A stretch of 64,000 nucleotides of DNA from Acinetobacter oleivorans DR1 (lineage in GTDB: Bacteria; Pseudomonadota; Gammaproteobacteria; Pseudomonadales; Moraxellaceae). Position 1 is the first letter of the stretch; each line of letters starts with the position of its first letter. Positions 1 through 8,622 of the stretch are shown here, piece by piece. The translations under genes were made by a program, and so were the position numbers. Below the pieces are notes generated by a model. The model saw only the letters and a program-made list of their open reading frames with translations. It was not told where the DNA came from and made no database searches. The stretch is from positions 3,968,001 to 4,032,000 of the forward strand of contig NC_014259.1 in the NCBI RefSeq assembly GCF_000196795.1. The letters are read 5' to 3'.

Positions 1-1231
1 GGCGTTCGCAATTTGCCGCTAAGGTCTTAATGATTTCTTCGGTGAACAAACCAGGCTGACCAGAAACACCAATTAACACTGTAGGCTTAGCATTTTTAAC
101 AACATCAAGTAGTGAAATCACTTCTTCAATATTGCCCCACTGATCAACTACCTCAGCTTTTTGTGCTAACTTACGTTGGAAGTCGAGCAAGTTTGGCTGA
201 TTCTCAGTGATCAAACCAAAACGGTCTACCATATAAACGCGAGCACGCGCTTCTGCATCGGTTAGACCTTCAGCAACCATTTGAGCAACAATTTGCTCCG
301 CGATACCACAACCCGCCGAACCTGCACCTAAGAAAGCAATTTTTTGATCTTTTAATTGCTTACCCGCTGCACGACTCGCAGCAATTAAACTGCCAACCGA
401 TACTGCTGCTGTTCCTTGAATATCATCGTTAAAACAGCAAATTTTATCGCGATATTTTTCTAAAAGTGGCATCGCATTTTTTTGTGCAAAATCTTCAAAC
501 TGAATTAATGCTTTTGGCCAACGACGCTTCACAGCATCAATCACCATATCTACAAATGCGTAATATTCATCGCCGCTAATACGCGGCTGACGCCAACCCA
601 TATAGATCGGATCATTTAACAGTTGTGGATTGTTCGTTCCAACATCAATTGTGATTGGTAATGTATAAGCTGGACTAATCCCACCACAAGCTGTGTAAAG
701 CGAAAGTTTTCCAATAGGAATCCCCATTCCGCCAATACCTTGGTCACCAAGACCTAAGATACGTTCACCATCAGTAATCACGATGACTTTTACATTATTT
801 TTATTTACGTTCTGCAAAATATCATCAATCACATCACGATCTGGATATGAAATGAAAACACCACGATGACGACGATAGATATCAGAGAAACGCTGACATG
901 CCTCACCTACTGTTGGGGTGTAAATAATCGGCATCATTTCTTCAAGATGATTTTCGATTAGATGATAGAACAAGGTTTCATTAGTATCTTGGATATTACG
1001 CAGATAGATATGTCGGTTAATATCATCAGTAAAAGCGCAATATTGTTGATAAGAGCGCTGGCTCTGCTCTTCAATAGTTTCAATAATATGGGGGAGTAAA
1101 CCGTGTAAGTTAAAGTTACTTCTTTCTTCTTCAGTGAAAGCAGAACCTTTGTTTAGAAGTGGTAACTCTAAAAGTGTAAAACCTGCATATGGGATATAAA
1201 GGGGATGTTTACTTGGGTGTCCTGATATCAT
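1..1231 (-). CDS. maeA: NAD-type malic enzyme, 3' end cut by window edge
   Basis: Malic enzyme, which oxidatively decarboxylates malate to pyruvate with NAD(P) reduction. The frame opens at ATG 1231 and stays open to base 1, giving about 410 residues of a family that usually has about 560, so the C-terminus lies outside the window. Reading the minus strand I see the family blocks [21 protein letters not shown], the malate/metal stretch FEDFAQ...[10 protein letters not shown] and the Rossmann loop [13 protein letters not shown]. The NAD-type assignment follows from overall length and similarity to E. coli SfcA/MaeA and is an inference; cofactor choice cannot be settled by eye. It is divergent from argS across a 496-bp gap. 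Confidence 0.9.
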   Translation of the reverse strand, partial: MISGHPSKHPLYIPYAGFTLLELPLLNKGSAFTEEERSNFNLHGLLPHIIETIEEQSQRSYQQYCAFTDDINRHIYLRNIQDTNETLFYHLIENHLEEMMPIIYTPTVGEACQRFSDIYRRHRGVFISYPDRDVIDDILQNVNKNNVKVIVITDGERILGLGDQGIGGMGIPIGKLSLYTACGGISPAYTLPITIDVGTNNPQLLNDPIYMGWRQPRISGDEYYAFVDMVIDAVKRRWPKALIQFEDFAQKNAMPLLEKYRDKICCFNDDIQGTAAVSVGSLIAASRAAGKQLKDQKIAFLGAGSAGCGIAEQIVAQMVAEGLTDAEARARVYMVDRFGLITENQPNLLDFQRKLAQKAEVVDQWGNIEEVISLLDVVKNAKPTVLIGVSGQPGLFTEEIIKTLAANCER

Positions 1232-1727
1232 TGCCTATCTCATTTTCCAGCTTAGAGTAGAGAAAAACACGTTTTTGTATGGTCTCTAAAACTCTTTGTG
1301 CGTATAAGCTTAAGCCTAATTCGTTCAAAATAGATATTTTAAACTGTGATGTTAAAATTGAAGACTATTTAGTTAGAACATGTATAAAATTAAACAATAA
1401 ATATCAGCAACTTAATTATTTTATGTTTTTAAAAAATCTTTTATTATTTTAATTTTAGCGGCCTAAACCATATATTTTAATACTACCATATATTTCCCTA
1501 AGAAATAATGGTGGGTTTTTAGTGTCATTTACTGATTAAAAAACCACAGAAGGCTTGTATTTATTTGTTTTTAGAATAATGAGACAGTCCACCCTGCAAT
1601 ATTCATTTAAAAAATAATACTCAGTAAGTGGCACAAAAAGAATTATTCGAATATTAAATCCACTCCCCTAACTCCTAGGAAATTTGCTATATTTGACGTT
1701 TTTCTGCGACATCTATTTTCGATTGAT
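1232..1727. other. Intergenic region between maeA and argS
   Basis: This AT-rich gap of 496 bp must hold the divergent promoters of maeA and argS. It contains a short direct repeat (ACCATATATTT at about 1467 and 1487). No ORF, RNA gene or convincing terminator was seen. A TTGACG hexamer at 1693 could be a -35 box for argS, but the spacing to a -10 is poor, and no clear ribosome binding site precedes the argS ATG. Confidence 0.5.
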
Positions 1728-3518
1728 ATGAATACGGCAATACAAGCAGCTCTCGACCATGCAGTGCAAACTCTTCAACAAGAAGGGGTGCTTCCTTCCG
1801 ACTGGAAAAACACAAGCAACTTAACACGCACCAAAGACCGAAGCCATGGCGACTTTGCTTCTAATATTGCCATGATCGGCTCGAAAGCTGCTGGTATGAA
1901 ACCACGTGATTTAGCTGAGAAAGTTCTAGCTGCATTACCAGAAGTTACAGATATCAGCAAAGCTGAAATCGCAGGACCTGGTTTTATTAACTTCTTTTTA
2001 AATGCAGACCAGCGCTTTGCTATTCTTGATCAAATTCAAGCACAAAAAGAAATCTTTGGTCGCAGCCAAGCGAATGCGGCGAAAAAGATCCAAGTTGAAT
2101 TTGTTTCTGCAAATCCAACGTCTAGTCTACATGTAGGACATGGTCGTGGTGCTGCATATGGTATGACTGTTGCTACGTTACTTGAAGCAACAGGTGCTAA
2201 AGTTGACCGTGAATACTATGTAAATGATGCTGGCCGTCAAATGGATATTTTGGCGACTTCTACTTATTTACGCTATTTAGAATTACTTGGTCAAAACCTT
2301 GTATTTCCAAAAAATGCTTATCAAGGCGATTACGTTAAAGAAATCGCACAGACTATTATTGATAAAGATGGCGATGCCTACCTTCGTGAAGTGGCTGATG
2401 TCTACAAAGATGTGCCAGAAGACGTACAATATGCAGAAGAACTAGATAGCGACGGCAATAAAGTCGTTTTATCTGGGGACAAAGAAAAACATATTGATGG
2501 CCTTATTGCCAATTCACAACAATTGTTAGGTGAAGGCTACCGTGTATTCCACCAAGCTGCTCTTCATGCCATTTTAGATGACATTAAAGATGACCTTGCT
2601 GACTTCGGTGTAACTTTCAATCAATGGTTTAGCGAAGCGTCTCTTAGTGCAAAAATTGATGAAGCGTTAGAAACACTTGATCAACGTGGCTTCCTTTATG
2701 AAAAAGATGGCAACATCTGGTTTAAATCAACTGAATTTGGTGATGAAAAAGACCGTGTTGTTAAACGTCGTAATGGCCAAACTACATACTTTGCATCAGA
2801 CATTGCATATCACTTGAATAAATTACAACGTGGTTATACAGACCTAATCGACATTTGGGGTTCTGACCACCACGGTTATATTTCTCGTGTAAAAGCGGCA
2901 ATTGATGCGATGGGTTACGACTCTAAAAAATTAACTGTACTTTTAGTTCAGTTCGTAAGTCTATGGCGTGGTGGCGAGATGGTTCAAATGTCATCTCGTT
3001 CAGGTCAGTTCGTGACTTTACGTGACTTGCGTAAAGAAGTGGGCAATGATGCGGCTCGTTTTTACTATGTAATGCGTAAGAGCGAACAACACATCGACTT
3101 TGACCTTGACCTTGCTGTGTCACAAAGTAAAGACAATGCTGTGTATTACATCCAATATGCGCATGCACGTATTTGCCGCATGTTAGAAAAAGCAGCAAGC
3201 ACAAACTTACCATTCGATGTAAACACTGCTCGCCCGCATGCGGCACGCTTGTCTCTTGATGCTGAAACTGAAATTCTTGCTAAATTAGCAGCTTATCCAG
3301 ATGCAGTGTTGCGAGCTGCAAATGCGTATGAACCACATCAGTTGGGTAACTATTTGAAAGAGTTAGCTGCCTTATTCCACGGTTGGTACAATGAACATAA
3401 AGTATTAAGCGACGATGCCGAGCTTACACAAGCACGTTTATTACTTTCAATCAATGTACAACAAGTGTTGCGCAATGGTTTAGAATTGCTTGGTGTATCT
3501 GCACCAGAATCTATGTAA
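1728..3518 (+). CDS. argS: Arginyl-tRNA synthetase
   Basis: Class I arginyl-tRNA synthetase, charging tRNA-Arg in the cytoplasm. At 596 residues it has the usual length. The N-terminal tRNA-recognition domain (about 1-100) is followed by the catalytic core with the HIGH-type motif HVGH at 135-138. The KMSKS-like loop is degenerate (QMSSRSG), as in many ArgRS enzymes. The C-terminal DALR anticodon-binding helical domain includes YIQYAHARICRML. The N-terminus matches the family, so ATG 1728 is kept although no clear Shine-Dalgarno sequence precedes it. Two inverted repeats follow the gene before the SPOR-domain gene, which may be partly co-transcribed. Confidence 0.97.
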   Translation: MNTAIQAALDHAVQTLQQEGVLPSDWKNTSNLTRTKDRSHGDFASNIAMIGSKAAGMKPRDLAEKVLAALPEVTDISKAEIAGPGFINFFLNADQRFAILDQIQAQKEIFGRSQANAAKKIQVEFVSANPTSSLHVGHGRGAAYGMTVATLLEATGAKVDREYYVNDAGRQMDILATSTYLRYLELLGQNLVFPKNAYQGDYVKEIAQTIIDKDGDAYLREVADVYKDVPEDVQYAEELDSDGNKVVLSGDKEKHIDGLIANSQQLLGEGYRVFHQAALHAILDDIKDDLADFGVTFNQWFSEASLSAKIDEALETLDQRGFLYEKDGNIWFKSTEFGDEKDRVVKRRNGQTTYFASDIAYHLNKLQRGYTDLIDIWGSDHHGYISRVKAAIDAMGYDSKKLTVLLVQFVSLWRGGEMVQMSSRSGQFVTLRDLRKEVGNDAARFYYVMRKSEQHIDFDLDLAVSQSKDNAVYYIQYAHARICRMLEKAASTNLPFDVNTARPHAARLSLDAETEILAKLAAYPDAVLRAANAYEPHQLGNYLKELAALFHGWYNEHKVLSDDAELTQARLLLSINVQQVLRNGLELLGVSAPESM

Positions 3519-3522
3519 AAAT

Positions 3523-3605
3523 TATATTGCATGGCACTAAAATAAAGGTCATGCAATATAGTAAGCAGTGGTTTGTAGAGTTAAAATAGCTGATACGAAC
3601 CACTG
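3523..3605 (+). repeat. Two successive inverted repeats after argS
   Basis: TATATTGCATG (3523-3533) pairs with CATGCAATATA (3550-3560), a perfect 11-bp stem. Directly after it, CAGTGGTTTGT (3566-3576) pairs with 3595-3605 at 10 of 11 positions. Neither stem is followed by a T-tract, so they look more like 3'-UTR or inter-cistron RNA structures than simple terminators. Confidence 0.55.
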
Positions 3606-3671
3606 TTTCAGCATCGTAATACGAGACTCAAACTCGAATTAAAACAATCAAAATACAGAGGAATAATCCAC

Positions 3672-4286
3672 GTGTTTGGCAAAACGCAACGCGGTGTATC
3701 TGAAAGACCTAACAAGCCTAAAAAGCCCCTAATTCCTAAATGGTTAGGGACACTTGTCGCTATTTTGGCGGTCTTATGTATCGCTGTAGTGCTTATGCTT
3801 TGGAAACCTTGGCAACCTGTTCCCGCAAAAAATCAGATTACCTCTGAACACTATCAAGAAGAAGATACCAATAAAGACTATCGTTTCTACGATCTATTAC
3901 CTCAACAACAAGTAACCCCTATTCCGGAACAGGCAATTCCTGAAAGCAAAAATCAAGGTACAGCCATGATTGTTGAGGCACCAAGTGCAGCTCAACCAGC
4001 AGCTTCAGAAAGTGCAGGAATTGATGCTAATCCATCAGCCACTGCTCCTCAGCAGCCTACCTATATTTTACAAGTTCGCAGCTATAACGATCCCGATCAG
4101 GCTGACGCTCGCCGTGCAGAAATTATTTTGAATGGCTTATCTGCAGATGTAGTCAAAAGTAGTGAAAATGGGCAAATATGGTACCGCGTTATTTCAGGTC
4201 CTTATGACTCCCAAGATGCTGCATTGGCCGCTCAACAAACCTTACAACACAGTGGCATTGATTCTATCGTGATCAAACGCAAGTAA
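3672..4286 (+). CDS. Membrane-anchored SPOR-domain protein (FtsN-like)
   Basis: A 204-residue bitopic inner-membrane protein. The start is GTG at 3672, preceded by an AGAGGA ribosome binding site. Layout: a basic cytoplasmic tail, one membrane segment at about 26-45, a Pro/Gln/Ala-rich periplasmic linker at about 65-130, and a C-terminal SPOR domain at about 130-204 (YILQVRSY, QIWYRVISGPY, IDSIVIKRK). SPOR domains bind glycan strands lacking stem peptides at division septa, so a cell-division or septal peptidoglycan role is likely. It could be the FtsN counterpart, but the conserved essential region of FtsN is not evident to me, so no symbol is given. Confidence 0.85.
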   Translation: MFGKTQRGVSERPNKPKKPLIPKWLGTLVAILAVLCIAVVLMLWKPWQPVPAKNQITSEHYQEEDTNKDYRFYDLLPQQQVTPIPEQAIPESKNQGTAMIVEAPSAAQPAASESAGIDANPSATAPQQPTYILQVRSYNDPDQADARRAEIILNGLSADVVKSSENGQIWYRVISGPYDSQDAALAAQQTLQHSGIDSIVIKRK

Positions 4287-4296
4287 AGGGCAAATA

Positions 4297-4324
4297 AAAA
4301 AGGAACAAATAATTGTTCCTTTTC
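4297..4324. terminator. Bidirectional rho-independent terminator
   Basis: AGGAACAA (4301-4308), loop ATAA, TTGTTCCT (4313-4320), flanked by A-tract and T-tract. It lies between the convergent SPOR-domain and GST genes and can serve both. Confidence 0.85.
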
Positions 4325-4326
4325 TT

Positions 4327-4995
4327 TTAAATATCAGCACAATTCCTTTCATTAGTACCCATTCCCTTTTGTTTCGCTTTCTGAAATGCGGGTCTTTGCT
4401 GAATACGATGTAAAAAAGCCTGAATATTAGGATATTTCCCTTGCAAACGTGATTGCAAAGCTTCCAGTGGGAAACTCATTTGAATATCAGCAAATGAAAA
4501 ATCGCCTGCGAAATATTCATGCTCTGCCAAATAGTTTTCTAAAAAACTAATATGATCTTTCATACGTGGACGAACAAAATTTGCCTTCACGCCTTCCGTG
4601 ATTCTTTTTGCTACTGGTTGAATTAACCATGGCACATGCTTGTTTACACTATTCATGACTAAAGTCATGACTAATAGTGGCATAAGTGAACCTTCAGCAT
4701 AGTGCATCCAGTAAATATACTGCTGTAAATCTTGGGGCTGTGTAGGTTTAAATTGCTGCTTCTGATCATAACGCTGCTGTAGATATTCCAAAATCACAGC
4801 AGATTCTGCGATGACTTGCTCATCATCAGTCAAAATTGGAGCTTTACCTAAAGGATGAATACATTTCAATGTTTCTGGAGCGGAATAGTTAGGTAAGCGT
4901 TGATAATAATGAATATCATAATCTAAGCTTAACTCTTCTAAAGCCCATAAAATTCGAAACGATCGCGAACATTCCAGGTGGTGTACACTAATCAT
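4327..4995 (-). CDS. Glutathione S-transferase family protein
   Basis: A GST-fold protein of 222 residues. The N-terminal thioredoxin-like domain (about 1-80) has the glutathione-binding pattern IAESAVILEYL, with a C-terminal helical domain after it. The open frame extends upstream to 5121, but I place the start at ATG 4995: a GCAGG ribosome binding site precedes it, the residue order MISVHHLECSRS matches GST N-termini, and a terminator (5030-5055) lies inside the longer frame. Substrate is unknown. The neighbouring OsmC and pirin genes on the same strand suggest a stress or electrophile theme, though the terminator separates the transcripts. Confidence 0.88.
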   Translation of the reverse strand: MISVHHLECSRSFRILWALEELSLDYDIHYYQRLPNYSAPETLKCIHPLGKAPILTDDEQVIAESAVILEYLQQRYDQKQQFKPTQPQDLQQYIYWMHYAEGSLMPLLVMTLVMNSVNKHVPWLIQPVAKRITEGVKANFVRPRMKDHISFLENYLAEHEYFAGDFSFADIQMSFPLEALQSRLQGKYPNIQAFLHRIQQRPAFQKAKQKGMGTNERNCADI

Positions 4996-5029
4996 GTTAT
5001 TGCCTGCTTTTATTTTTCTTTTTACATAA

Positions 5030-5055
5030 AAAACAGCATGTGAACATGCTGTTTT
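5030..5055 (-). terminator. Terminator after osmC-like gene
   Basis: AAACAGCATG (5031-5040), loop TGAA, CATGCTGTTT (5045-5054), followed on the minus strand by a T-run. It ends the pirin-OsmC transcript and excludes the long GST start. Confidence 0.85.
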
Positions 5056-5107
5056 ATTCCATTTGTGGAATGGATATAAAATCATCCACCTCCACAAAAT
5101 AGCATTT

Positions 5108-5515
5108 TTACACTGTAACAAGCACAGTATGAATGTCTAAACTACGTAACAAAGTTTTAGTCACTGGCGTTTTACTACATACCGTTAAGATTTTTTGCTG
5201 AAGTTCTTCATCTGGTAAGTCTTTAAAAACAATACGACGTTCAATATGTTCTTCATGCTCTCTATTGGTATGAAAATCAATTTCAACCGAGAACTCACCC
5301 AAATCATAACCCTTATGCTTCGCATACATTCTTAAAGTAATAAGCGTACATGCAGCTAAACTTCCGGTGAGCAAATCATAGGGTGCTGGGCCTTGGTCTT
5401 GCCCTTCAAGTTTTTCAGGCTCATCACAAAAATATTGATGACGACCACTGGTGATTTCGCCCTTCCATTGTTCAGCAAGGGGCTTTGCTTTACTGCTTGC
5501 GATTACTGCTGTCAT
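5108..5515 (-). CDS. OsmC/Ohr family peroxiredoxin-like protein
   Basis: A 135-residue OsmC-superfamily protein. Family members reduce organic hydroperoxides with two conserved cysteines; here these are in SLAACTLITLRMYAKHKG and in the later TVCSKTPVTKTL block. The segment GPAPYDLLTGSLAAC is the standard OsmC signature. The start at 5515 overlaps the pirin stop by 4 bp (ATGA), so the two are translationally coupled. The exact subfamily (OsmC, Ohr or YhfA-like) is not resolved. Confidence 0.88.
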   Translation of the reverse strand: MTAVIASSKAKPLAEQWKGEITSGRHQYFCDEPEKLEGQDQGPAPYDLLTGSLAACTLITLRMYAKHKGYDLGEFSVEIDFHTNREHEEHIERRIVFKDLPDEELQQKILTVCSKTPVTKTLLRSLDIHTVLVTV

Positions 5516-6459
5516 TTTGATGCTCTCATTTGATCTGGAAGAACAGGGGCTTCTAAACGTGCACCAACATAATCTGGAATTTCACCAAAACGTACATCAT
5601 GGTTAATCCATTGCTCACGCGCTTCTTTTAAATCATCCATTGTACGTGCAACAAAATTCCACCAGAGTAAAATTGGCGTTTCAAACGGTTCACCACCAAT
5701 CAAAAGAATACGATTGCCTTTTTTTACTTCAATCTCAATTTCACTCAGTCCAGTATCCAAAACAACCATGTTGTCAGCAGTTAACTCATGACCATTTACA
5801 TGGGCAACACCTTCTAATGCCATAAAGCCATATTCATAATTAGGATTTAATGGAATACGGGTTTTAGTATCTTCGGTAGCAATTAAGTCGACACCCACTA
5901 ACGGTGTATGAACCACTACTGGAGAAGTCGTTGCCAAATATTCACCTACAAGAACAGTAAATTCTAGACCGTCTTTTTCAACAACAGGTAGCTCTGGGTA
6001 ATGTTCAAATTTCGGATCCATATTGCGCTTTTGATCTGGCAAAGCAATCCAAAGCTGCGCAGCGTGCATTTGAGTTTCTATATCAGGTGCAACTTCTGTA
6101 TGTGAAATGCCATGACCCGCCGTCATTAAGTTCACTTGCTTAGGTCGAATAAGTTGTTTTGAACCCAAGCTATCGGTATGCATCATGGTCCCTTCAATCA
6201 TCCAAGTGAAGGTTTGCAAACCAATATGAGGATGAGGGCCAACATCTAAACCATCACCCGCAGGAAAGGTGACTGGGCCTGCATGATCTAAGAAACACCA
6301 TGCTCCAATCATTCGTTTTTGTCGGCTAGGTAAAGCCCGCTTAATGACTGTCCCCTGTCCAATTTCAGCAGAGCGAATTGGAAATTCCTGAATGAACTGA
6401 TTGGCAAATTTCTCGCAATCCTTTGAATCAGAAATATCGTAATCATTATTATTGCTCAT
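5512..6459 (-). CDS. Pirin family protein
   Basis: A bicupin of the pirin family, 315 residues. The N-terminal cupin holds the metal-ligand motifs DVGPHPHIGLQTF and GHGISHTE; the C-terminal cupin is the less conserved half (ALEGVAHVNG...LLIGGEPFETPILLWWNFV). Some bacterial pirins are quercetin dioxygenases and others regulate partner enzymes; the role here is unknown. It is first of a two-gene unit with the OsmC protein (4-bp overlap), pointing to oxidative or electrophile stress by context only. Confidence 0.9.
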   Translation of the reverse strand: MSNNNDYDISDSKDCEKFANQFIQEFPIRSAEIGQGTVIKRALPSRQKRMIGAWCFLDHAGPVTFPAGDGLDVGPHPHIGLQTFTWMIEGTMMHTDSLGSKQLIRPKQVNLMTAGHGISHTEVAPDIETQMHAAQLWIALPDQKRNMDPKFEHYPELPVVEKDGLEFTVLVGEYLATTSPVVVHTPLVGVDLIATEDTKTRIPLNPNYEYGFMALEGVAHVNGHELTADNMVVLDTGLSEIEIEVKKGNRILLIGGEPFETPILLWWNFVARTMDDLKEAREQWINHDVRFGEIPDYVGARLEAPVLPDQMRASK

Positions 6460-6599
6460 GATATTACTCTCTTTTACCTATGCTTTTGCAATGAGTTGTT
6501 CTAATGATCTTAACAATACACTCATTATTCAATATAGTCTTTTAGTAATACACAGGGTGTTATGAATGAGACAATCAATTTTTTTAATTATAGAAAATA

Positions 6600-6622
6600 A
6601 TAAAGCTGCATTGAGCAGCTTA
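6600..6622 (-). terminator. Terminator of the padR-fur-DUF3861 operon
   Basis: On the minus strand AAGCTGC, loop TCAAT, GCAGCTT, then a T-rich tail. The stem overlaps the DUF3861 stop codon. Confidence 0.7.
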
Positions 6623-6925
6623 AGATGTTTGAGTTTTAACGAGCTGTTTTAAGTTTTTCATAAATTGCCCAAATTGAGGAAAAAACTCTTGAAATAGCGG
6701 ATGGTCTCGATTTTCCAACATGACTTCGCTAAAAAGTTTTAGCCCAACTCCAAAGGATTTTGTAGTTTCATCATCAAAAAAATCTGCTTTTTTTAAGCGT
6801 TCAACAATTTCAAAGATATCATCATGATTTCCCGCATAGAACTCAAGACGTTCAGTATAGGTAGAGGCTTCTCCTTTCGCGTTTTTTAGATGTTGTACAG
6901 TGACATGGTATTGATGTTGTTTCAT
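6620..6925 (-). CDS. DUF3861 family small protein
   Basis: A 101-residue cytoplasmic protein matching the DUF3861 pattern (YHVTVQHLKN near the N-terminus, FDDETTKSFGVGLKLFSEVML in the middle, HPLFQEFFPQF near the end). The biochemical role is unknown. It is last in a minus-strand unit after the Fur-like gene (21-bp gap) and the PadR gene. Co-transcription suggests a link to metal or iron handling, by context only. Confidence 0.8.
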   Translation of the reverse strand: MKQHQYHVTVQHLKNAKGEASTYTERLEFYAGNHDDIFEIVERLKKADFFDDETTKSFGVGLKLFSEVMLENRDHPLFQEFFPQFGQFMKNLKQLVKTQTS

Positions 6926-6946
6926 ATATAAATTCTCTATTTTAAA

Positions 6947-7336
6947 TTAATGACTTTGAATAATTTCAACCTGTTTAAGGTCGACTTGAAACGCTGTAAA
7001 CACTAACTGTAAAGACGCTAAAAATTCGTCTTGTTTAGCGACCGTTAAATCTGTACAGCGAATTTGCAATAATTGATCATTCTCGACTGTTGGCAAATTA
7101 AATTTAGCTTCATCCCATTGTGGCTGACGATTTGAAATTAAACCCGCTCCGACTAAGTCATTCACTACCCGATAAACTGTGGCTAAACTTAATTTCTGTT
7201 TTTGGGTATATAACTTTTTGTAAATCTGTTTAACAGTCAGATCTTCTGCTTGCTGCTGAATTAAAGACAAAACAGCAAGTCTTGGATGAGTGACTTTTAG
7301 GCCCGTTTCTTTGATTTTATGCTGTAGGTCTAACAT
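6947..7336 (-). CDS. Fur-family regulator lacking visible metal ligands
   Basis: A 129-residue protein with the Fur winged-helix DNA-binding half (GLKVTHPRLAVLSLI, then TVKQIYKKL and the recognition region LSLATVYRVVNDL). The C-terminal dimerisation half is shortened. Where Fur proteins carry the His-rich HHDHxxC stretch this one has ENDQLLQIRC, and no CxxC pair is present. It may therefore not sense metal in the usual way. The open frame starts at 7396 inside padR; ATG 7336 is preferred, with GGAAATT upstream, 13 bp after the padR stop. Confidence 0.82.
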   Translation of the reverse strand: MLDLQHKIKETGLKVTHPRLAVLSLIQQQAEDLTVKQIYKKLYTQKQKLSLATVYRVVNDLVGAGLISNRQPQWDEAKFNLPTVENDQLLQIRCTDLTVAKQDEFLASLQLVFTAFQVDLKQVEIIQSH

Positions 7337-7349
7337 TTCAATTTCCAAC

Positions 7350-7877
7350 CTATAATCGCCCAATTGCAACCGCAGCTTGATCAATTTTTTCGGCAATTTG
7401 ATAAATCTGCTCTTGCTGTAAACCTGCCGAGTTCAACTTCAAACGTAAGGCAGTCTTTAAGTTTTCCATTGCACGGTGAATTTCGATTAATTCATCATTA
7501 CTGTGGATTTCTCGTCTTAAACGTAGTTTTTCTAATAGCTCATTCAACTTATCATGTTGTTCAGTTAAGTAAGCCTCTCCGACTTCTGTGATTTGATATT
7601 GCTTACGCTCTACGTCTAGCAAATTAATTAAATTCATTTCTTCAAGGCTGGTTAATGTTGGATAAATTGTTCCTGCACTTGGCGTATAACCATCACCCAC
7701 CAAATCACTTATTTCTTTAATAATTTCATAGCCATGCTTTGGGCTTTGCTGAATGAGATGAAGTACTAAAAGTTTCATACGTCCAGCTTCAAAAAGCCTT
7801 CCACGGCGCCCCGAACGGTGATGCCCGCGATGGTGCTCACTGTGTTCAGTATGATGATGTTCTGATTGTTGTTTCAT
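7350..7877 (-). CDS. PadR-family repressor with His-rich N-terminus (YqjI-like)
   Basis: A 175-residue PadR-type winged-helix regulator. The first 21 residues carry eight histidines (EHHHTEHSEHHRGHH), followed by the PadR domain (LLVLHLIQQSPKHGYEIIKEI, then AGTIYPTLTSLEEMNLI) and a C-terminal coiled-coil dimerisation helix. This layout matches E. coli YqjI, a nickel-responsive repressor whose His-rich N-terminus binds metal; that comparison is established knowledge and transfer to this protein is inference. A strong palindrome just upstream (7911-7928) is a likely self-operator. Confidence 0.88.
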   Translation of the reverse strand: MKQQSEHHHTEHSEHHRGHHRSGRRGRLFEAGRMKLLVLHLIQQSPKHGYEIIKEISDLVGDGYTPSAGTIYPTLTSLEEMNLINLLDVERKQYQITEVGEAYLTEQHDKLNELLEKLRLRREIHSNDELIEIHRAMENLKTALRLKLNSAGLQQEQIYQIAEKIDQAAVAIGRL

Positions 7878-7910
7878 CTTTTAAAACCTAAAAATGATCA
7901 ATTTACAATT

Positions 7911-7928
7911 ATTAAGATATATCTTAAT
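7911..7928. promoter_or_regulatory. Perfect 18-bp palindrome, candidate PadR operator
   Basis: ATTAAGATATATCTTAAT reads the same on both strands. It is followed at once by a second partial copy (AATATATCTT, 7926-7935), so the ATATATCTT half-site is repeated in phase about 10 bp apart. It lies 34 bp upstream of the padR start, where an autoregulatory site would be expected. Confidence 0.65.
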
Positions 7929-8014
7929 ATATCTTTTATCAAGAATAAGTAATAAGAATAGATTTATCATTTTGATAATTATTAAAATTAATTTTAGGCT
8001 TAAAAGTTAAGTAA

Positions 8015-8040
8015 TAAAAAAGAGTGCTCAAGCACTCTTA
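8015..8040 (-). terminator. Terminator after SUKH-domain gene
   Basis: AAGAGTGCT, loop of 2 nt, AGCACTCTT; on the minus strand it is followed by a T-run. It lies about 65 bp past the stop of the SUKH gene. Confidence 0.75.
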
Positions 8041-8103
8041 AAAACTATTTTCGTCAAACCAGTTTTGGTTTATTTATCTTATTTAAAATTCATTTGCCAA
8101 AAG

Positions 8104-8448
8104 CTAAATTTGGCATCCAGCTTTAAACCAGTTCATTAAGGAATCACTAATTTTACTCATGTCATTAGGATCCATACTGCCTTGATCTACGGTAAAAACA
8201 CCTGTCCCTAGAAATGGTATAAGAATTGATATTCCACCACTATCATCACCTATGGCTAAATAATCTCCAGCATACTTTTGCACTTCAAAAGTTTGATTTC
8301 TTTCAAAAACCTCATCAGAAGAATAAATAACTACGCCACTTTCAAATAAAAAACCATTTGAAAATTTTAATAATTCAAAATATATATCTGGTAGTTGTCT
8401 ATGGAAATCTCTTTCAATTTTGGCTCTTATTTCATTTAATAGTGGCAT
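8104..8448 (-). CDS. SMI1/KNR4 (SUKH) family protein
   Basis: A 114-residue SUKH-superfamily protein. The pattern is LPDIYFELLKFSNGF near the start, then DYLAIGDDSGGISILIPF in the core and a C-terminal helix. SUKH proteins mostly act as immunity proteins against polymorphic or contact-dependent toxins. No toxin gene lies beside it, so it is an orphan here. It has its own terminator and sits alone between padR and guaA, which fits an orphan immunity gene retained for protection against neighbours; that is inference. Confidence 0.82.
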   Translation of the reverse strand: MPLLNEIRAKIERDFHRQLPDIYFELLKFSNGFLFESGVVIYSSDEVFERNQTFEVQKYAGDYLAIGDDSGGISILIPFLGTGVFTVDQGSMDPNDMSKISDSLMNWFKAGCQI

Positions 8449-8574
8449 AACCTTTGGACCTTAAAATTAGGTAAAACCAATCCAGCATATCAAATTATAA
8501 AATATTATATTCAACCCTCTATATACAGTTCCTTGAGCTAATAAATTCACTCTTATTAAAATCGTTAAGCAATA

Positions 8575-8599
8575 AAAAAGGACGCTAACGCGTCCTTTT
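8575..8599 (-). terminator. Terminator of guaA
   Basis: On the minus strand AAAAGGACGC, loop GTTA, GCGTCCTTTT and a T-run, starting 23 bp after the guaA stop codon. Confidence 0.88.
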
Positions 8600-8622
8600 C
8601 CTTACCAACAAACAGAGGAAAA

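Noticed and set aside
4996..5121. Longer N-terminus for the GST
   Set aside because: A rho-independent terminator lies within it and ATG 4995 has a proper ribosome binding site and family-like start.
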